NCBI RefSeq assembly: GCF_017355955.1
Contig: NZ_JAFFID010000003.1
Span: 186,001 to 250,000 of the forward strand
Origin: Sabulibacter ruber
GTDB lineage: Bacteria > Bacteroidota > Bacteroidia > Cytophagales > Hymenobacteraceae
Length of the DNA: 64,000 nucleotides
Direction: 5' to 3'
The notes under the pieces are model-generated. The model was not told the origin of the DNA. It saw only the letters and a program-made list of their open reading frames with translations, and did not search any database. The translations under genes were made by a program, and so were the position numbers. Below are positions 45,047 through 53,550 of this stretch, in pieces. Every line of letters starts with the position of its first letter. Positions within the stretch are counted from its first letter, which is position 1.

Positions 45047-45155
45047 GAAAGGTGCCGTAGGTGCGTGATACTTCGTGGTAACGTCTTTGGACAAAGCAGG
45101 TTCGAACCCTGCCCGCTGGCAACAGCGGAAAGCACGTGCCGCTTGTAGCCCTTTC
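45047..45155 (+). ncRNA. Y RNA-like transcript 1
   Basis: About 109 nt. The ends pair as GAAAGG / CCTTTC; next come the invariant loop TGCCGTA (5') and GCTTGTAGC (3'), then an upper stem GGTGCGTG / CACGTGCC. The inner module has a T-arm mimic GCAGG-TTCGAAC-CCTGC (45096-45112) directly followed by a capped acceptor-like hairpin CCGCTG-GCAA-CAGCGG. A clear D arm is absent; CTTT-GGAC-AAAG may replace it. The Ro-binding-like stem with an internal loop reading GGUGCCGUAGG ... UUG/UAGCC resembles the conserved Y RNA stem. Location directly 3' of Ro60 supports the call. Confidence 0.8.
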
Positions 45156-45190
45156 TATTTTAAAGCTAATTTCAGAAAACAAAGCAAAAA

Positions 45191-45327
45191 CGAGCGGTGC
45201 CGTAGGTGGGAGTTACTTCGATCTGATATCCGTGTGTCGGGGGTTCGATTCCCTCCATTTCCCCTCGGGGAGGTGTAGCTCAGCTGGTAGAGCAACGTAC
45301 AGTCTCCTGCCGCCTGTTGCCCGCTCG
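45191..45327 (+). ncRNA. Y RNA-like transcript 2, with full tRNA mimic
   Basis: About 137 nt. Terminal stem CGAGCGG / CCGCTCG, invariant TGCCGTA opposite GCCTGTTGC, and upper stem GGTGGGAG / CTCCTGCC. The inner module is a circularly permuted tRNA: T arm GGGGG-TTCGATT-CCCTC (45239-45255), acceptor stem CATTTCCC / GGGAGGTG capped by a CTCG tetraloop (45256-45275), then TA and a D arm GCTC-AGCTGGTA-GAGC (45278-45293). The RNA enters and leaves where a tRNA's anticodon stem would be, as in YrlA-type bacterial Y RNAs. T-rich sequence follows the 3' end. Confidence 0.85.
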
Positions 45328-45364
45328 TTCTTTGTTTTTGTTCTACAATTGAAAAAATAGCCAG

Positions 45365-45508
45365 GAAACGGTGCCGTAGGCAAGAGTTACTTCGATTCAG
45401 GTTCGGGAAATGCAGGTTCAAATCCTGCTCTTTCTTGCTGTGCTTCAGGCGGAAAGATAGTGTAAGGGTAGCACGCCAAAAAGTCTCTTACCGGCTGTTG
45501 CCCGTTTC
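45365..45508 (+). ncRNA. Y RNA-like transcript 3, with tRNA mimic
   Basis: About 144 nt. Terminal stem GAAACGG / CCGTTTC, invariant TGCCGTA opposite GGCTGTTGC, and upper stem GGCAAGAG / CTCTTACC with one C-A. T arm GCAGG-TTCAAAT-CCTGC (45412-45428), a longer imperfect capped acceptor-like hairpin opening with TCTTTC and closing with GAAAGA (45429-45457), TA, and a D arm GTGT-AAGGGTA-GCAC (45460-45474). The D arm resembles that of tRNA-Gln. Stems differ in sequence from copies 1 and 2 but keep pairing. Confidence 0.83.
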
Positions 45509-45537
45509 TCTGGTTATGTATCAAACTGCTACAATAA

Positions 45538-45597
45538 CAAAGCAGATCTGTTTTGGCCCTTTTTTCCAGAAATCAGGGCTAAAACAGATCTGCTTTG
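45538..45597. terminator. long hairpin after Y RNA array / 40-bp palindromic element copy
   Basis: 23-bp arms (45538-45560, 45575-45597) with one G/A difference around 14 nt. Core 45548-45587 is a full copy of the 40-bp family. It separates the Y RNA array from the convergent receptor gene and can terminate both. Confidence 0.82.
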
Positions 45598-45674
45598 CAT
45601 TTGCCCGGCGTAATCCGGCTCAGGGCTGTTAGCTAAACTCAAACTTTGGAGCCAGACTTCACGCTCCTTCCGGT

Positions 45675-48131
45675 TTAATTCCCCCCGGCCCGTTTCCGTT
45701 CTTCTTCTGAGCTGGTTTCCCGTTTGGTGGCGGCTTTCATTTTCCGGTTCCCGAAATTTCTGGAGTACGTGAGCCGCACTACGCGTGGGTCTGAGAAAAC
45801 TCCGTCAAAATCTGAGTATAGGTTAAGATCCTTTAAATCGGACAGCAGCCTGAAGCGCCGGGTCCAGAATATATCTTCTATGGCTAACCGCAGCACTCCC
45901 TTTTCATTGGGCAGTTCTTTCTGCAAACCGGCGTTGAGGGACCCAAAGGGTTTTCCGTAGGCGATGCCCATGGGCCTGCGGGAAAGGTAAAAGCCAGAGA
46001 GCTCCGCCGAAAAGGATTTAGGCAGCTTGAAACTCTGCGAGATATTGACGCTGGCGAAACCGCCGTTGATGGTGACTTCCTGGCCATCGTAGAGCCCGGT
46101 GTTGCTGATCCAGATGCCCATCAGGTTGCTCTGGATCTGCCACCAGTTGGTGGGGCTCAACGGGAAAGAGAAATTGAGGGAGAAGTTGTGCGCGTACTTG
46201 AGGTTCTCTGCCCGGGCGTATTGTTTGTTGGTCTCGGGGTCCAGGTGCAGTTGCCAGGCCACAATGGGGGTTTTATCATAGCTGTAGCCCACAGAAAGCA
46301 GGTAGCTGTCCAGGAAGCGGTAGGTGCCCTGGTAGGCATTGGTGATGGTGGGCCGCAGGTTGGTGTTCCCTGACAGAAACGAATTGGGATCAATGAAAAA
46401 GACGAAGGGCGCCAGGTTGTTGTAGGTGGGCCGGGTGATCCGGCGGCTATAGGAGACCTGCACACTGCTTTTCTTGGTCAGATCCCGCGACACGAAAATA
46501 CTGGGGAAAAAATTTCCGTAGCGTCTGTCTACAATGCGCTGGCGCTCAATGGTGGCCAAATCTGTGTGGGTGTACTCATACCGCAGCCCGGTCTGCAGCT
46601 TGATTTTATACGGGAGCTGGTGCCTGACATTGAGGTAAGCAGCGCCAATATCTTCTAACATACGAATATGCTGGCTGAATTCAGGGTTGGGCTCCCACAC
46701 GCCATCCCGGTAATTCTGCACCTCCACTTTGTTCCGCAACTTGGAGAGGGTCACCTTCACCCCGGCCTCCAGGGAGGTATTTTCAGCCAGGGAATTGCGG
46801 TAATCCAGTTTACTTACCCACAACTTGATGGGGGTGGTTTTCTCCATTCCCAGTTGCTCCTCCATCCGCTCCGCAGATTCATACCATTCATAATTGAAGG
46901 TGTAATGGTGCGGATTTCGGTCATGGTAATAGAGGTAATCGGTGTCAATAGTGATTTCCTGGTTCTGGGGGAGTTTGTGGGTCAGGTTGAGGTTGCCCAT
47001 CAGGTGGCGCCAATGGTTCACCTCCCGGTGCTGCGTCCGGACCACCGACTCCAGGTTCCCGTTGATTCGGGTTTCCGAAGTCCCTACTTCGTCTTTCGGT
47101 CCGGTATCCCATCGGTCACTGAACCCAGACACCAACCCGCTGAGAGTGGTTTTGGGCGTAAGGGTGTAGTCAAACCCCACCCGCCCGGTGTGGTTGGTGG
47201 TCACCGGTTGCCTGCTGTTGAAACTGCTGGTTTGCGTCACCTGCCCCTGATGTGTGGTTTGCCGGAAAGTTTCTATGCCGTTGTATTCATGATCCCGGCT
47301 GAAGGAATAATCAGAGTAGAGATTCAGCTTTTCGGTTCTATGGTTCAGGTTGAAGGTACCGGCTGGTTTTTCGTACCAGCCGTATCCCATGGTGAGGGAA
47401 TAAGCGCCATTGGTGCCATAGTTTTCATTCTTTTTCAACACCAGGTTGATGATTCCGGCGTTTCCTTCGGCATCGTACTGGGCCGAGGGAGTGGTGATGA
47501 TCTCAACCTTCTCTATGTTACCGGCGTTCATGCCGCTCAGCATCTGAAAGATAGAGGAAATAGGCACACGGCTTTGTTTTCCGTTGATCATCACAATCAC
47601 GCCATCTTTCCCGCTGATACTAATGGAATTGCTCTGTCGGTTGAGGGTGATACCCGGGGAACGCTCCAGCACATCTAGGGCCGTGGACCCCGCCGACACG
47701 ATGCTTCCCTGCACGTTCACCACCAGACGGTCCAGTTGCTGCTCAAACAAGGGTTTCTGGCCCACTACCTGCACTTCCTTCAACTGCGTGCTTCCGCCGG
47801 GAAGAACCAAATGGATTACCTTCTTGCCACTGGGCGCCTCGGGCACCGTAAAAGCCGGACTGAAGGTTTTCCCCGATCCCACCATGGAGGCCGCCAACAG
47901 GTATTTGCCAGGTTTGATGTTCTCAATCAGGTACGTGCCGTTGTCCCCGGCCAGTACCCCTTTCACCAAAGCCGAATCAGTGGCGTTTAACAGCAGCACA
48001 TTGGCGAAAGGCGTTGGTTCACCGGCCGCTTCCTCCACCCTCCCTGAAACCGAGAACTGCCCAAAGGCGCGGGAGCTACACAGCAGACCGGCAACAACAC
48101 AAAGGCAACGGAAAAGAAAAAAAGGTTTCAT
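45675..48131 (-). CDS. outer membrane beta-barrel receptor with carboxypeptidase-regulatory domain
   Basis: An 818-residue outer-membrane protein. Signal peptide MKPFFLFRCLCVVAGLLCSSRAFG. An N-terminal CarboxypepD_reg-like domain (FSVSGRVEEAAGEPTPFANVLLLNATDSALVKGVLAGDNGTYLIENIKPGKYLLAAS, about 25-85) is followed by a TonB-plug-like region (LDRLVVNVQGSIVSAGSTALDVLERSPGITLNRQSNSISISGKDGVIVMINGK, about 130-185) and a C-terminal barrel (OMP_b-brl_3 type) with many aromatic strand ends. This class resembles TonB-dependent receptors but often lacks SusD partners, and none is seen here. It probably takes up a small nutrient or siderophore. The substrate is unknown. Confidence 0.9.
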   Translation of the reverse strand: MKPFFLFRCLCVVAGLLCSSRAFGQFSVSGRVEEAAGEPTPFANVLLLNATDSALVKGVLAGDNGTYLIENIKPGKYLLAASMVGSGKTFSPAFTVPEAPSGKKVIHLVLPGGSTQLKEVQVVGQKPLFEQQLDRLVVNVQGSIVSAGSTALDVLERSPGITLNRQSNSISISGKDGVIVMINGKQSRVPISSIFQMLSGMNAGNIEKVEIITTPSAQYDAEGNAGIINLVLKKNENYGTNGAYSLTMGYGWYEKPAGTFNLNHRTEKLNLYSDYSFSRDHEYNGIETFRQTTHQGQVTQTSSFNSRQPVTTNHTGRVGFDYTLTPKTTLSGLVSGFSDRWDTGPKDEVGTSETRINGNLESVVRTQHREVNHWRHLMGNLNLTHKLPQNQEITIDTDYLYYHDRNPHHYTFNYEWYESAERMEEQLGMEKTTPIKLWVSKLDYRNSLAENTSLEAGVKVTLSKLRNKVEVQNYRDGVWEPNPEFSQHIRMLEDIGAAYLNVRHQLPYKIKLQTGLRYEYTHTDLATIERQRIVDRRYGNFFPSIFVSRDLTKKSSVQVSYSRRITRPTYNNLAPFVFFIDPNSFLSGNTNLRPTITNAYQGTYRFLDSYLLSVGYSYDKTPIVAWQLHLDPETNKQYARAENLKYAHNFSLNFSFPLSPTNWWQIQSNLMGIWISNTGLYDGQEVTINGGFASVNISQSFKLPKSFSAELSGFYLSRRPMGIAYGKPFGSLNAGLQKELPNEKGVLRLAIEDIFWTRRFRLLSDLKDLNLYSDFDGVFSDPRVVRLTYSRNFGNRKMKAATKRETSSEEERKRAGGN

Positions 48132-48492
48132 AGATCAGCCAGTGGAAATTCCGGGAAGCAGATGCATTAAAACCAGGAACAGGTTACTTGGGGCAGTAAC
48201 CCTCAGAGAGACGCGTTAACCAAATTTTGAAGCAGTTTTTTGATTCCAGTTCATGCCCTGGGAATGCCTGTAAAAGGAACCAACGAAGGCCAATGGAGAA
48301 GTCTGCTCGTTCATAAGAGCAGAAAGGAGGCGGGAATGCAGAAACAGGAAATCTGTTGTCTGCCAGAAGGTTACATAACAAACCTACTCAAACAAAATAG
48401 AATTTAAAACAGATAAGATAAGAATTTATCTATCTTTTTCTAAAATAGTTCATAGTTGAACCTGAGAGAAACAGAGGAAGGGATGAGCGAAA

Positions 48493-48532
48493 TTGTTTCG
48501 GGCCTGTTTTCTCTAAAACAGGCCCGAAACAG
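48493..48532. terminator. perfect 40-bp palindrome, terminator of sialate esterase gene
   Basis: 17-bp perfect arms (48494-48510, 48515-48531) around CTCT. It lies six bases past the stop of the minus-strand gene at 48539. It is the cleanest copy of the 40-bp family: TGTTTCGGGCCTGTTTT and its complement. Confidence 0.85.
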
Positions 48533-48538
48533 TTGTGC

Positions 48539-50563
48539 CTACTTGGCGGCTACCGTTAGCCCCGGCCAGGTATCGGTACGGAAAGGCGAGGCCGGGAGAC
48601 CCGCTCCGTTGTACAGGTTCACACTGGGGTTGTTGGCCCAGCCGTACCGCACGGCCACCGGGTTGGGCACCTTGGGGCTGGTCACCACTACTTCATTGCC
48701 TACTATCTTGGCATCGGCCCAGTAGTATTTCTTATCTGCTCCGGCAATGGCAAAGCCGGTGAGCGGTTTTCCGTCTTTGGCCTGCAGGCCACCATTGGTA
48801 TGCTGGAAGGTAAGCCTGATGCTGTTGCCTTCGGTTTTCATACTTTGGTACAGCGGCCCGGAAAAAGGGATTTTCTTGCCGTATGTCTGCGCCAAAGCGG
48901 CCAAGGCCAGCCGGTACCCTACGTCCTGCTTGTTTTTGGGGTGGATGTCTTTCTCCTCGCCCAGGTCAATGGCAACGGCCATGCCGGTGTGGGGCAGCTT
49001 CAAGGTCATGAGCTGGGCTTCGCGCAGCTCGGCCCAGTCTGAGTCAACGGGTTCAGAGGTAGGAGCCATGAAATTAGCCAGCTGCACAAAGTAGAAAGGC
49101 AGTGCGGGGCGGTTCCAGCTTTTGCGCCAGTCATTGATAAGCGTGGGAAACAACGTACGGTACTGGTATGCCCTACCGGCATTGCTTTCGCCCTGATACC
49201 AGATCACGCCTTTTACCGGTACGCTGGTAAACGGATACACCATGGCGTTGTACAGCACCGTTGGTTGGTTTGGCCCCAGCGGGTTTGTTGGAGCAGCCGG
49301 AAGCTCAGCTAAACGTACCCCGGGTTTGTATTTCCAATCTCCCGTAAGCGGCTCTTTCTCGCCGGCCGCATTTGCCAGGTATATTTCCTGCGCATTGCCG
49401 TAAATGCCACCCCCGTTTTCTTTGTCACTCACGCGAACGGTAACCACGTTTTCGCCGGCTTTCACCAGGTGGGCCGGCACTTTGTACAGGCGCGGTTTAT
49501 CCCATCCCTCGGTGGCGCCTACCTGTTCGCCGTTGAAGAACGTGATTTCGTCATCGTCCACCGGTCCCAGGCTTATCGTTAGTTCTTTCCCGGCCCAGGA
49601 GGCAGGGACCGTAACGGTACGCCTCACCCACAGGATGCCGTCAAACCCGGGCAGGCCCTGATTTTCCCAAAGCCCGGGCACTTTGATCTGGTTCCAGGAG
49701 CTGGTATTCAGGTCTGTTGCAGCCCAGGCGGCCCGCCCCTGCGCATAGCCGGCATCTTTGCTGTTAATCAACTTCCTGAAGTCAAGCTGAGCCTGCTGAT
49801 AGTCAGCCAAGATCGTTTCTTGGGTTTTGCCCGTGCTGGCCACTTTTTCTATGTCCTCTACCTTGCTTGCAAACTCGGGCATGGATTTGAGGGAGGAGCC
49901 GCTGGTCCAGGCTTCGGCTATGGTGCCACCCCACGAGGTGTTGATGATCCCGATGGGCACGTTCAGGTTCTTGTGCAGCTCCCGCCCGAAAAAATAGGCC
50001 ACCGCCGAAAACTTCTGCATGGCCTCCGGAGTGCACACCTGCCACCCGCCGGTACTTACCTGGGCATCTTTCAAGGGCGAAAAGCTGGAATTCTTGTCTA
50101 CCTGCAGCAACCGGATGTCTGGGTAATTAGCGGCAGCGATTTCCTGGGGTGCGTTCCTGATGTCCCCGAACATACCGGTGGGCCACATTTCCATGTTGGA
50201 CTGCCCGGAAGCCACCCACACTTCGCCAGCCGCCACGTTTGTAAGGGTGAGCTCTTCGCCATCATTGAACGAGATGGTAAAGCCCCTGCCTGCCGCCGGG
50301 GTGGGCACCGTCACCTGCCAGTTCCCGTTCTTGTCGGCCTGGGTGGTGTATTTCTTTTTGTTCCAGGACGGGGACACCGTGACGGTTTTGCCCGCAGCAG
50401 CGGTACCGTGAAATGGCACTTTGTCTTTCTGCTGGAGCACCATGTGGCTGCTGAACACCGCCGGCAAGGTCACTTTTGCCTGCGCCAGGTGTTGCTGAAA
50501 CAATAAGCCCGACAGTACCAGTAAACTGCCTTTCAGCCAGGGGGAAGTCTTGGGTTTGTTCAT
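48539..50563 (-). CDS. sialate O-acetylesterase family protein
   Basis: A 674-residue exported SGNH-fold hydrolase. Signal peptide about residues 1-30 (WLKGSLLVLSGLLFQQHLAQA). The catalytic serine lies in VASGQSNMEMWPTG, the oxyanion/Asn block in IGIINTSWGGTIAEAW, and the second block in VKGVIWYQGESNAGRAYQYRTLFPTLINDWR. KDIHPKNKQDVGYRLAL holds the catalytic Asp-x-His. A jelly-roll-like insert (PGLWENQGLPGFDGILWVRRTVTVPASWAGKELTISLGPVDDDEITFFNGEQVG) lies in the middle. It removes O-acetyl groups from sialic acids or other glycans in the periplasm. I start at the ATG at 50563, before the signal. Confidence 0.93.
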   Translation of the reverse strand: MNKPKTSPWLKGSLLVLSGLLFQQHLAQAKVTLPAVFSSHMVLQQKDKVPFHGTAAAGKTVTVSPSWNKKKYTTQADKNGNWQVTVPTPAAGRGFTISFNDGEELTLTNVAAGEVWVASGQSNMEMWPTGMFGDIRNAPQEIAAANYPDIRLLQVDKNSSFSPLKDAQVSTGGWQVCTPEAMQKFSAVAYFFGRELHKNLNVPIGIINTSWGGTIAEAWTSGSSLKSMPEFASKVEDIEKVASTGKTQETILADYQQAQLDFRKLINSKDAGYAQGRAAWAATDLNTSSWNQIKVPGLWENQGLPGFDGILWVRRTVTVPASWAGKELTISLGPVDDDEITFFNGEQVGATEGWDKPRLYKVPAHLVKAGENVVTVRVSDKENGGGIYGNAQEIYLANAAGEKEPLTGDWKYKPGVRLAELPAAPTNPLGPNQPTVLYNAMVYPFTSVPVKGVIWYQGESNAGRAYQYRTLFPTLINDWRKSWNRPALPFYFVQLANFMAPTSEPVDSDWAELREAQLMTLKLPHTGMAVAIDLGEEKDIHPKNKQDVGYRLALAALAQTYGKKIPFSGPLYQSMKTEGNSIRLTFQHTNGGLQAKDGKPLTGFAIAGADKKYYWADAKIVGNEVVVTSPKVPNPVAVRYGWANNPSVNLYNGAGLPASPFRTDTWPGLTVAAK

Positions 50564-50591
50564 AGAGGATGGGTTGAGTCTTTCATCAGGA

Positions 50592-50631
50592 TTGTTTCTG
50601 CGTTCTTTTCCGTAAAACAGCACTGAAACAG
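50592..50631. repeat. 40-bp palindromic element copy
   Basis: TTGTTTCTGCGTTCTTTTCC followed by GTAAAACAGCACTGAAACAG, just upstream of the sialate esterase start. Confidence 0.65.
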
Positions 50632-50859
50632 AAAGATACATATTATTCAATTTCTTGCCAGTTTACTCGCAAAGTCTTGAAGGCATTGGGTCTCAGAGAA
50701 GTGCTTGCCTTTCTTCTGCATCTCCTGTCAGGCAGCAAGATGATTATGACAGGATGGAAGGTGTGAGTTTCTCTTTCGGCTGAGGTTCAGAACTTCTTAG
50801 AAAGATACGCTTGAGTATATCCCTTTCACTTCTTTCTTCCGGTCAGAACTAAGCCAAAG

Positions 50860-50895
50860 AAAAAGCCTTTCAACAGGGCTGCTGAAAGGCTTTTT
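50860..50895 (-). terminator. terminator of aldo/keto reductase gene
   Basis: AAAGCCTTTCA / TGAAAGGCTTT around a 10-nt loop, with A- and T-run flanks. It lies about 20 nt past the minus-strand stop at 50916. Confidence 0.85.
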
Positions 50896-50915
50896 CGTTA
50901 TAAACTCAGTTCTGA

Positions 50916-51977
50916 TTAAAACTCCTGATCACCGAATCTCTCATAGAATTTGGGCAGCGGATTCAGTCTGGTGTTTTGCCGTTGGTGCCAGTACGGGTAA
51001 ATAGTGGGGATCTCGCTGGCGGCATCCAAGCGTTTTACCTGGTCAAGGGTGAGGTTCCAGCCCACGGCGCCCAGGTTCTGCTTTAGTTGTTCTTCGTTGC
51101 GGGCTCCTATGATGATGTTGGCCACGGTGGGGCGTTGCAGAAGCCAGTTCAGGGCTACCTGGGCCACGGTTTTGCCGGTTTCCTCGGCTACTTCGTCCAA
51201 AACATCAATGGTGCGGTAAAATACTTCTTCGTTCACCACGGCTTCGGGTACCGGGCTGCCGCCTTGTGCCACCCGACTGTCTGGGGGCAGAGGCTGGTTG
51301 CGGCGGTACTTCCCTCCTAATCTTCCGGCGGCCAGCGGCGACCAGACAATGGCACCCACGTTCTGGTCAATACCCAGCGGCATCAGTTCCCACTCGTACT
51401 CGCGGTTAGCCAGGGAATAATACACCTGGTGGGCGATGTAGCGGTTCCAGCCGTATCGCTCCGAAACCGAAAGCGATTTCATGAGGTGCCAGCCCGAAAA
51501 ATTGGAAGCCGCAATGTACCGGATCTTTCCGGCCTGGATCAGATCATCCAGGGTACGCAGGGTCTCTTCCACGGGCGTGTTGCCGTCAAACCCGTGCATG
51601 TGGTAGATGTCAATATAATCGGTGTTCATGCGCTTGAGGCTACCTTCCACCTGCTGGATTAAGCGGAAACGCGACGAGCCCTGGTTATTGGGTCCTTCGC
51701 CAAACGGGAAAGTGCCTTTGGTGGAAATCAGCACCTGATCGCGCCGACCGGCGATGGCTTTGCCCAGGATCTCCTCGGCCAACCCCTGGGAGTAGGTATC
51801 AGCGGTGTCAAAGAAGTTCACGCCTGCCTCCAGGCAAAGATCCACTAAACGGGTGGCTTCGTCTACCTGCGTACTGCCCCAGGCCTTGAAAAACTCGTTG
51901 CCACCGCCAAAGGTAGCCGTACCAAAACTCAGCACCGGAACCATCAGTCCAGATGCGCCTAGTTGTCTGTATTCCAT
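50916..51977 (-). CDS. aldo/keto reductase
   Basis: A 353-residue NADPH-dependent oxidoreductase with the TIM-barrel of the AKR superfamily (group of YajO/Tas-like enzymes). Catalytic residues are in NFFDTADTYSQGLAEEILG (Asp and Tyr), VLISTKGTFPF (Lys) and IDIYHMHGFDGNTPVEETLRTL (His). The cofactor region is VANIIIGARNEEQLKQNLGAVGW. The length is slightly long for a bacterial AKR. Substrate unknown. It is monocistronic with its own terminator. Confidence 0.95.
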   Translation of the reverse strand: MEYRQLGASGLMVPVLSFGTATFGGGNEFFKAWGSTQVDEATRLVDLCLEAGVNFFDTADTYSQGLAEEILGKAIAGRRDQVLISTKGTFPFGEGPNNQGSSRFRLIQQVEGSLKRMNTDYIDIYHMHGFDGNTPVEETLRTLDDLIQAGKIRYIAASNFSGWHLMKSLSVSERYGWNRYIAHQVYYSLANREYEWELMPLGIDQNVGAIVWSPLAAGRLGGKYRRNQPLPPDSRVAQGGSPVPEAVVNEEVFYRTIDVLDEVAEETGKTVAQVALNWLLQRPTVANIIIGARNEEQLKQNLGAVGWNLTLDQVKRLDAASEIPTIYPYWHQRQNTRLNPLPKFYERFGDQEF

Positions 51978-52186
51978 GGGAGATGATGTAATGTTTTGGG
52001 TAAAGAAACGGGATTTATTTTCAGGAGTTAAGATGCCCGGGAGAAAATGCCACCAAACAGCACTTGCTTCCTCTCCTGAATGAATCTGCCCGCGCTGTTT
52101 TCAAGGTGTTTACAGGAAAACAAGTTTAAAATCCTCTAAGCGCTGCCTGCCTCTTTCTGCTCGGGTGTTGAATTGAATACAGTCTG

Positions 52187-52226
52187 CTGTTGCAAACCCG
52201 GTTTTAAGAAAATAGCCCTAAAACAG
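52187..52226. repeat. 40-bp palindromic element copy
   Basis: CTGTTGCAAACCCGGTTTTA followed by AGAAAATAGCCCTAAAACAG; intergenic, between two minus-strand genes. Confidence 0.65.
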
Positions 52227-52230
52227 AAAA

Positions 52231-52263
52231 GGGACTAAGTGCTCTGTAGAACACTTAATCCCT
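52231..52263 (-). terminator. terminator of radical SAM gene
   Basis: GGGACTAAGTG / CACTTAATCCC with one mismatch. It lies about 50 nt past the minus-strand stop at 52314. Confidence 0.6.
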
Positions 52264-52313
52264 CTTAGGTACTGCTGTCTTCTCACCAGAAGTGAAAAGA
52301 CTTTGAAGTTGAT

Positions 52314-53345
52314 TTAGAATATGTAGCGGATGGTACACCACGGAATCACCTCCTGTTGCAACTTCCGGAAGTCATTGATCCAGCCGGCTTTTAACTGATA
52401 CTGGTAGCGGATGTTGATGCCCCCAAACTGGCTTTTCTTGGATTCCTGAATTTCCGGAGCCCAGATCAGGTCTTCGGCTTTGGGGTTGATGGAAAGGTTG
52501 ATGTTGTGCTGCCACTGGTTATGGGTAAGGAAAATGACCTCGCAATCCATCTGCTTTTTCAGGTTAGGGTGCACCACCTCGTTGAGCTGCTCAAACAGTT
52601 CGCGGTAATCGTCCAGCCAGCCTTCGTAGACAATCACCGGCGAGAAGTTGACGTGCACGTCATAACCGGCCTGGTAGAAGTCGTTGATGGCGGCTAACCG
52701 TTTCTCCAGACTGTCGGTGCGAACGTCTACCAGCTTGCTGACTTTGCGGGGCAACAGACTGAACCGGATGCGGGTTTTGCCCTGCGGGTCATAGGTGAGC
52801 ATCTGTGGGTTCACAAACTTGGTGGCGAAGGTGGCAAATGCCTTGGGGTGCTCCCTGAAAAAATGCACCGCCGTTTCTACGCTGTCTGAGATGGAGGCAT
52901 CCACGGATACGTCTGAGTTACAGCCAATGTCATAGGTGTAGAACTGGGCATGCGTCTGGTTGGGCACTTTGGGCCAGGCTTGCTGCTGCACGTGTTTGTC
53001 TACCGCCAGCAAGATTTCCTCGGTGTTGGTGAAGAGCGTGATGGGGTTCACGGCCTTGTTGCGGTCTACGTAACAATAGGCGCAGGCGCCCATACACCCG
53101 TTGGCCAGGCTAGGCGCAATGAAATCTGAACTGCGTCCGCTCTCGCGGCACACCAGCGTTTTAAGGCGCCCCAGCACCAGCACATTGGATTTCACCTGGT
53201 AGTGGTTTCCCTCTAGTTCGGGCAAACGGTTGTGCTGTTTAATCTCCTGCTGAATAGCCTCTGGGTAAGTGAGCAGAGCCCTTTTCCCGCGTTCGTTCAG
53301 GGCATCGGGCGTGTAAAGAATGGTGGAAGGATTGAAGTGCTGCAT
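52314..53345 (-). CDS. spore photoproduct lyase-family radical SAM protein
   Basis: A 343-residue protein of the SPL-like radical SAM group. The iron-sulfur CxxxCxxC motif is Cys84, Cys88, Cys91 in ANGCMGACAYCYVDRNKAV. IRFSLLPRKVSKLVDVRTDSLEKRLAAINDFYQAGYDVHVNFSPVIVYEGWLDDY is the conserved barrel region with the DVHVNFSPVI strand. Classical SPL repairs spore photoproduct thymine dimers; in non-sporulating bacteria such homologues have no proven role, and DNA photolesion repair is only suggested. It is divergent from a second SPL-like gene 205 bp away. Confidence 0.9.
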   Translation of the reverse strand: MQHFNPSTILYTPDALNERGKRALLTYPEAIQQEIKQHNRLPELEGNHYQVKSNVLVLGRLKTLVCRESGRSSDFIAPSLANGCMGACAYCYVDRNKAVNPITLFTNTEEILLAVDKHVQQQAWPKVPNQTHAQFYTYDIGCNSDVSVDASISDSVETAVHFFREHPKAFATFATKFVNPQMLTYDPQGKTRIRFSLLPRKVSKLVDVRTDSLEKRLAAINDFYQAGYDVHVNFSPVIVYEGWLDDYRELFEQLNEVVHPNLKKQMDCEVIFLTHNQWQHNINLSINPKAEDLIWAPEIQESKKSQFGGINIRYQYQLKAGWINDFRKLQQEVIPWCTIRYIF

Positions 53346-53550
53346 ACCCTTTCTTAACAGTTAAACCACCTTTCGAGTTCAGGCAAATAATTATACAACT
53401 CCTTGATTTCCAGTATTTTAAAATGTTTTTCCAAAACTTAAAATTGAATCATAGAGGCTACAGGAATGTTCTTTTACTAGCAACAGAAAAGCTCTTTTTA
53501 GGGCATTTTGTGAGGCTTTACCCAATTATAGATCTGAGGAAAGTAGAAGA

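Noticed and set aside
45241-45293. Ordinary tRNA genes in the Ro60 downstream region
   Set aside because: T and D arms are present but in permuted order, the acceptor stem is closed by a loop and there is no anticodon arm, so this is a tRNA mimic, not a tRNA.
46668-47678. 336-codon plus-strand frame opposite the outer-membrane receptor
   Set aside because: No recognisable domain or signal; mirrors codon bias of the receptor gene.
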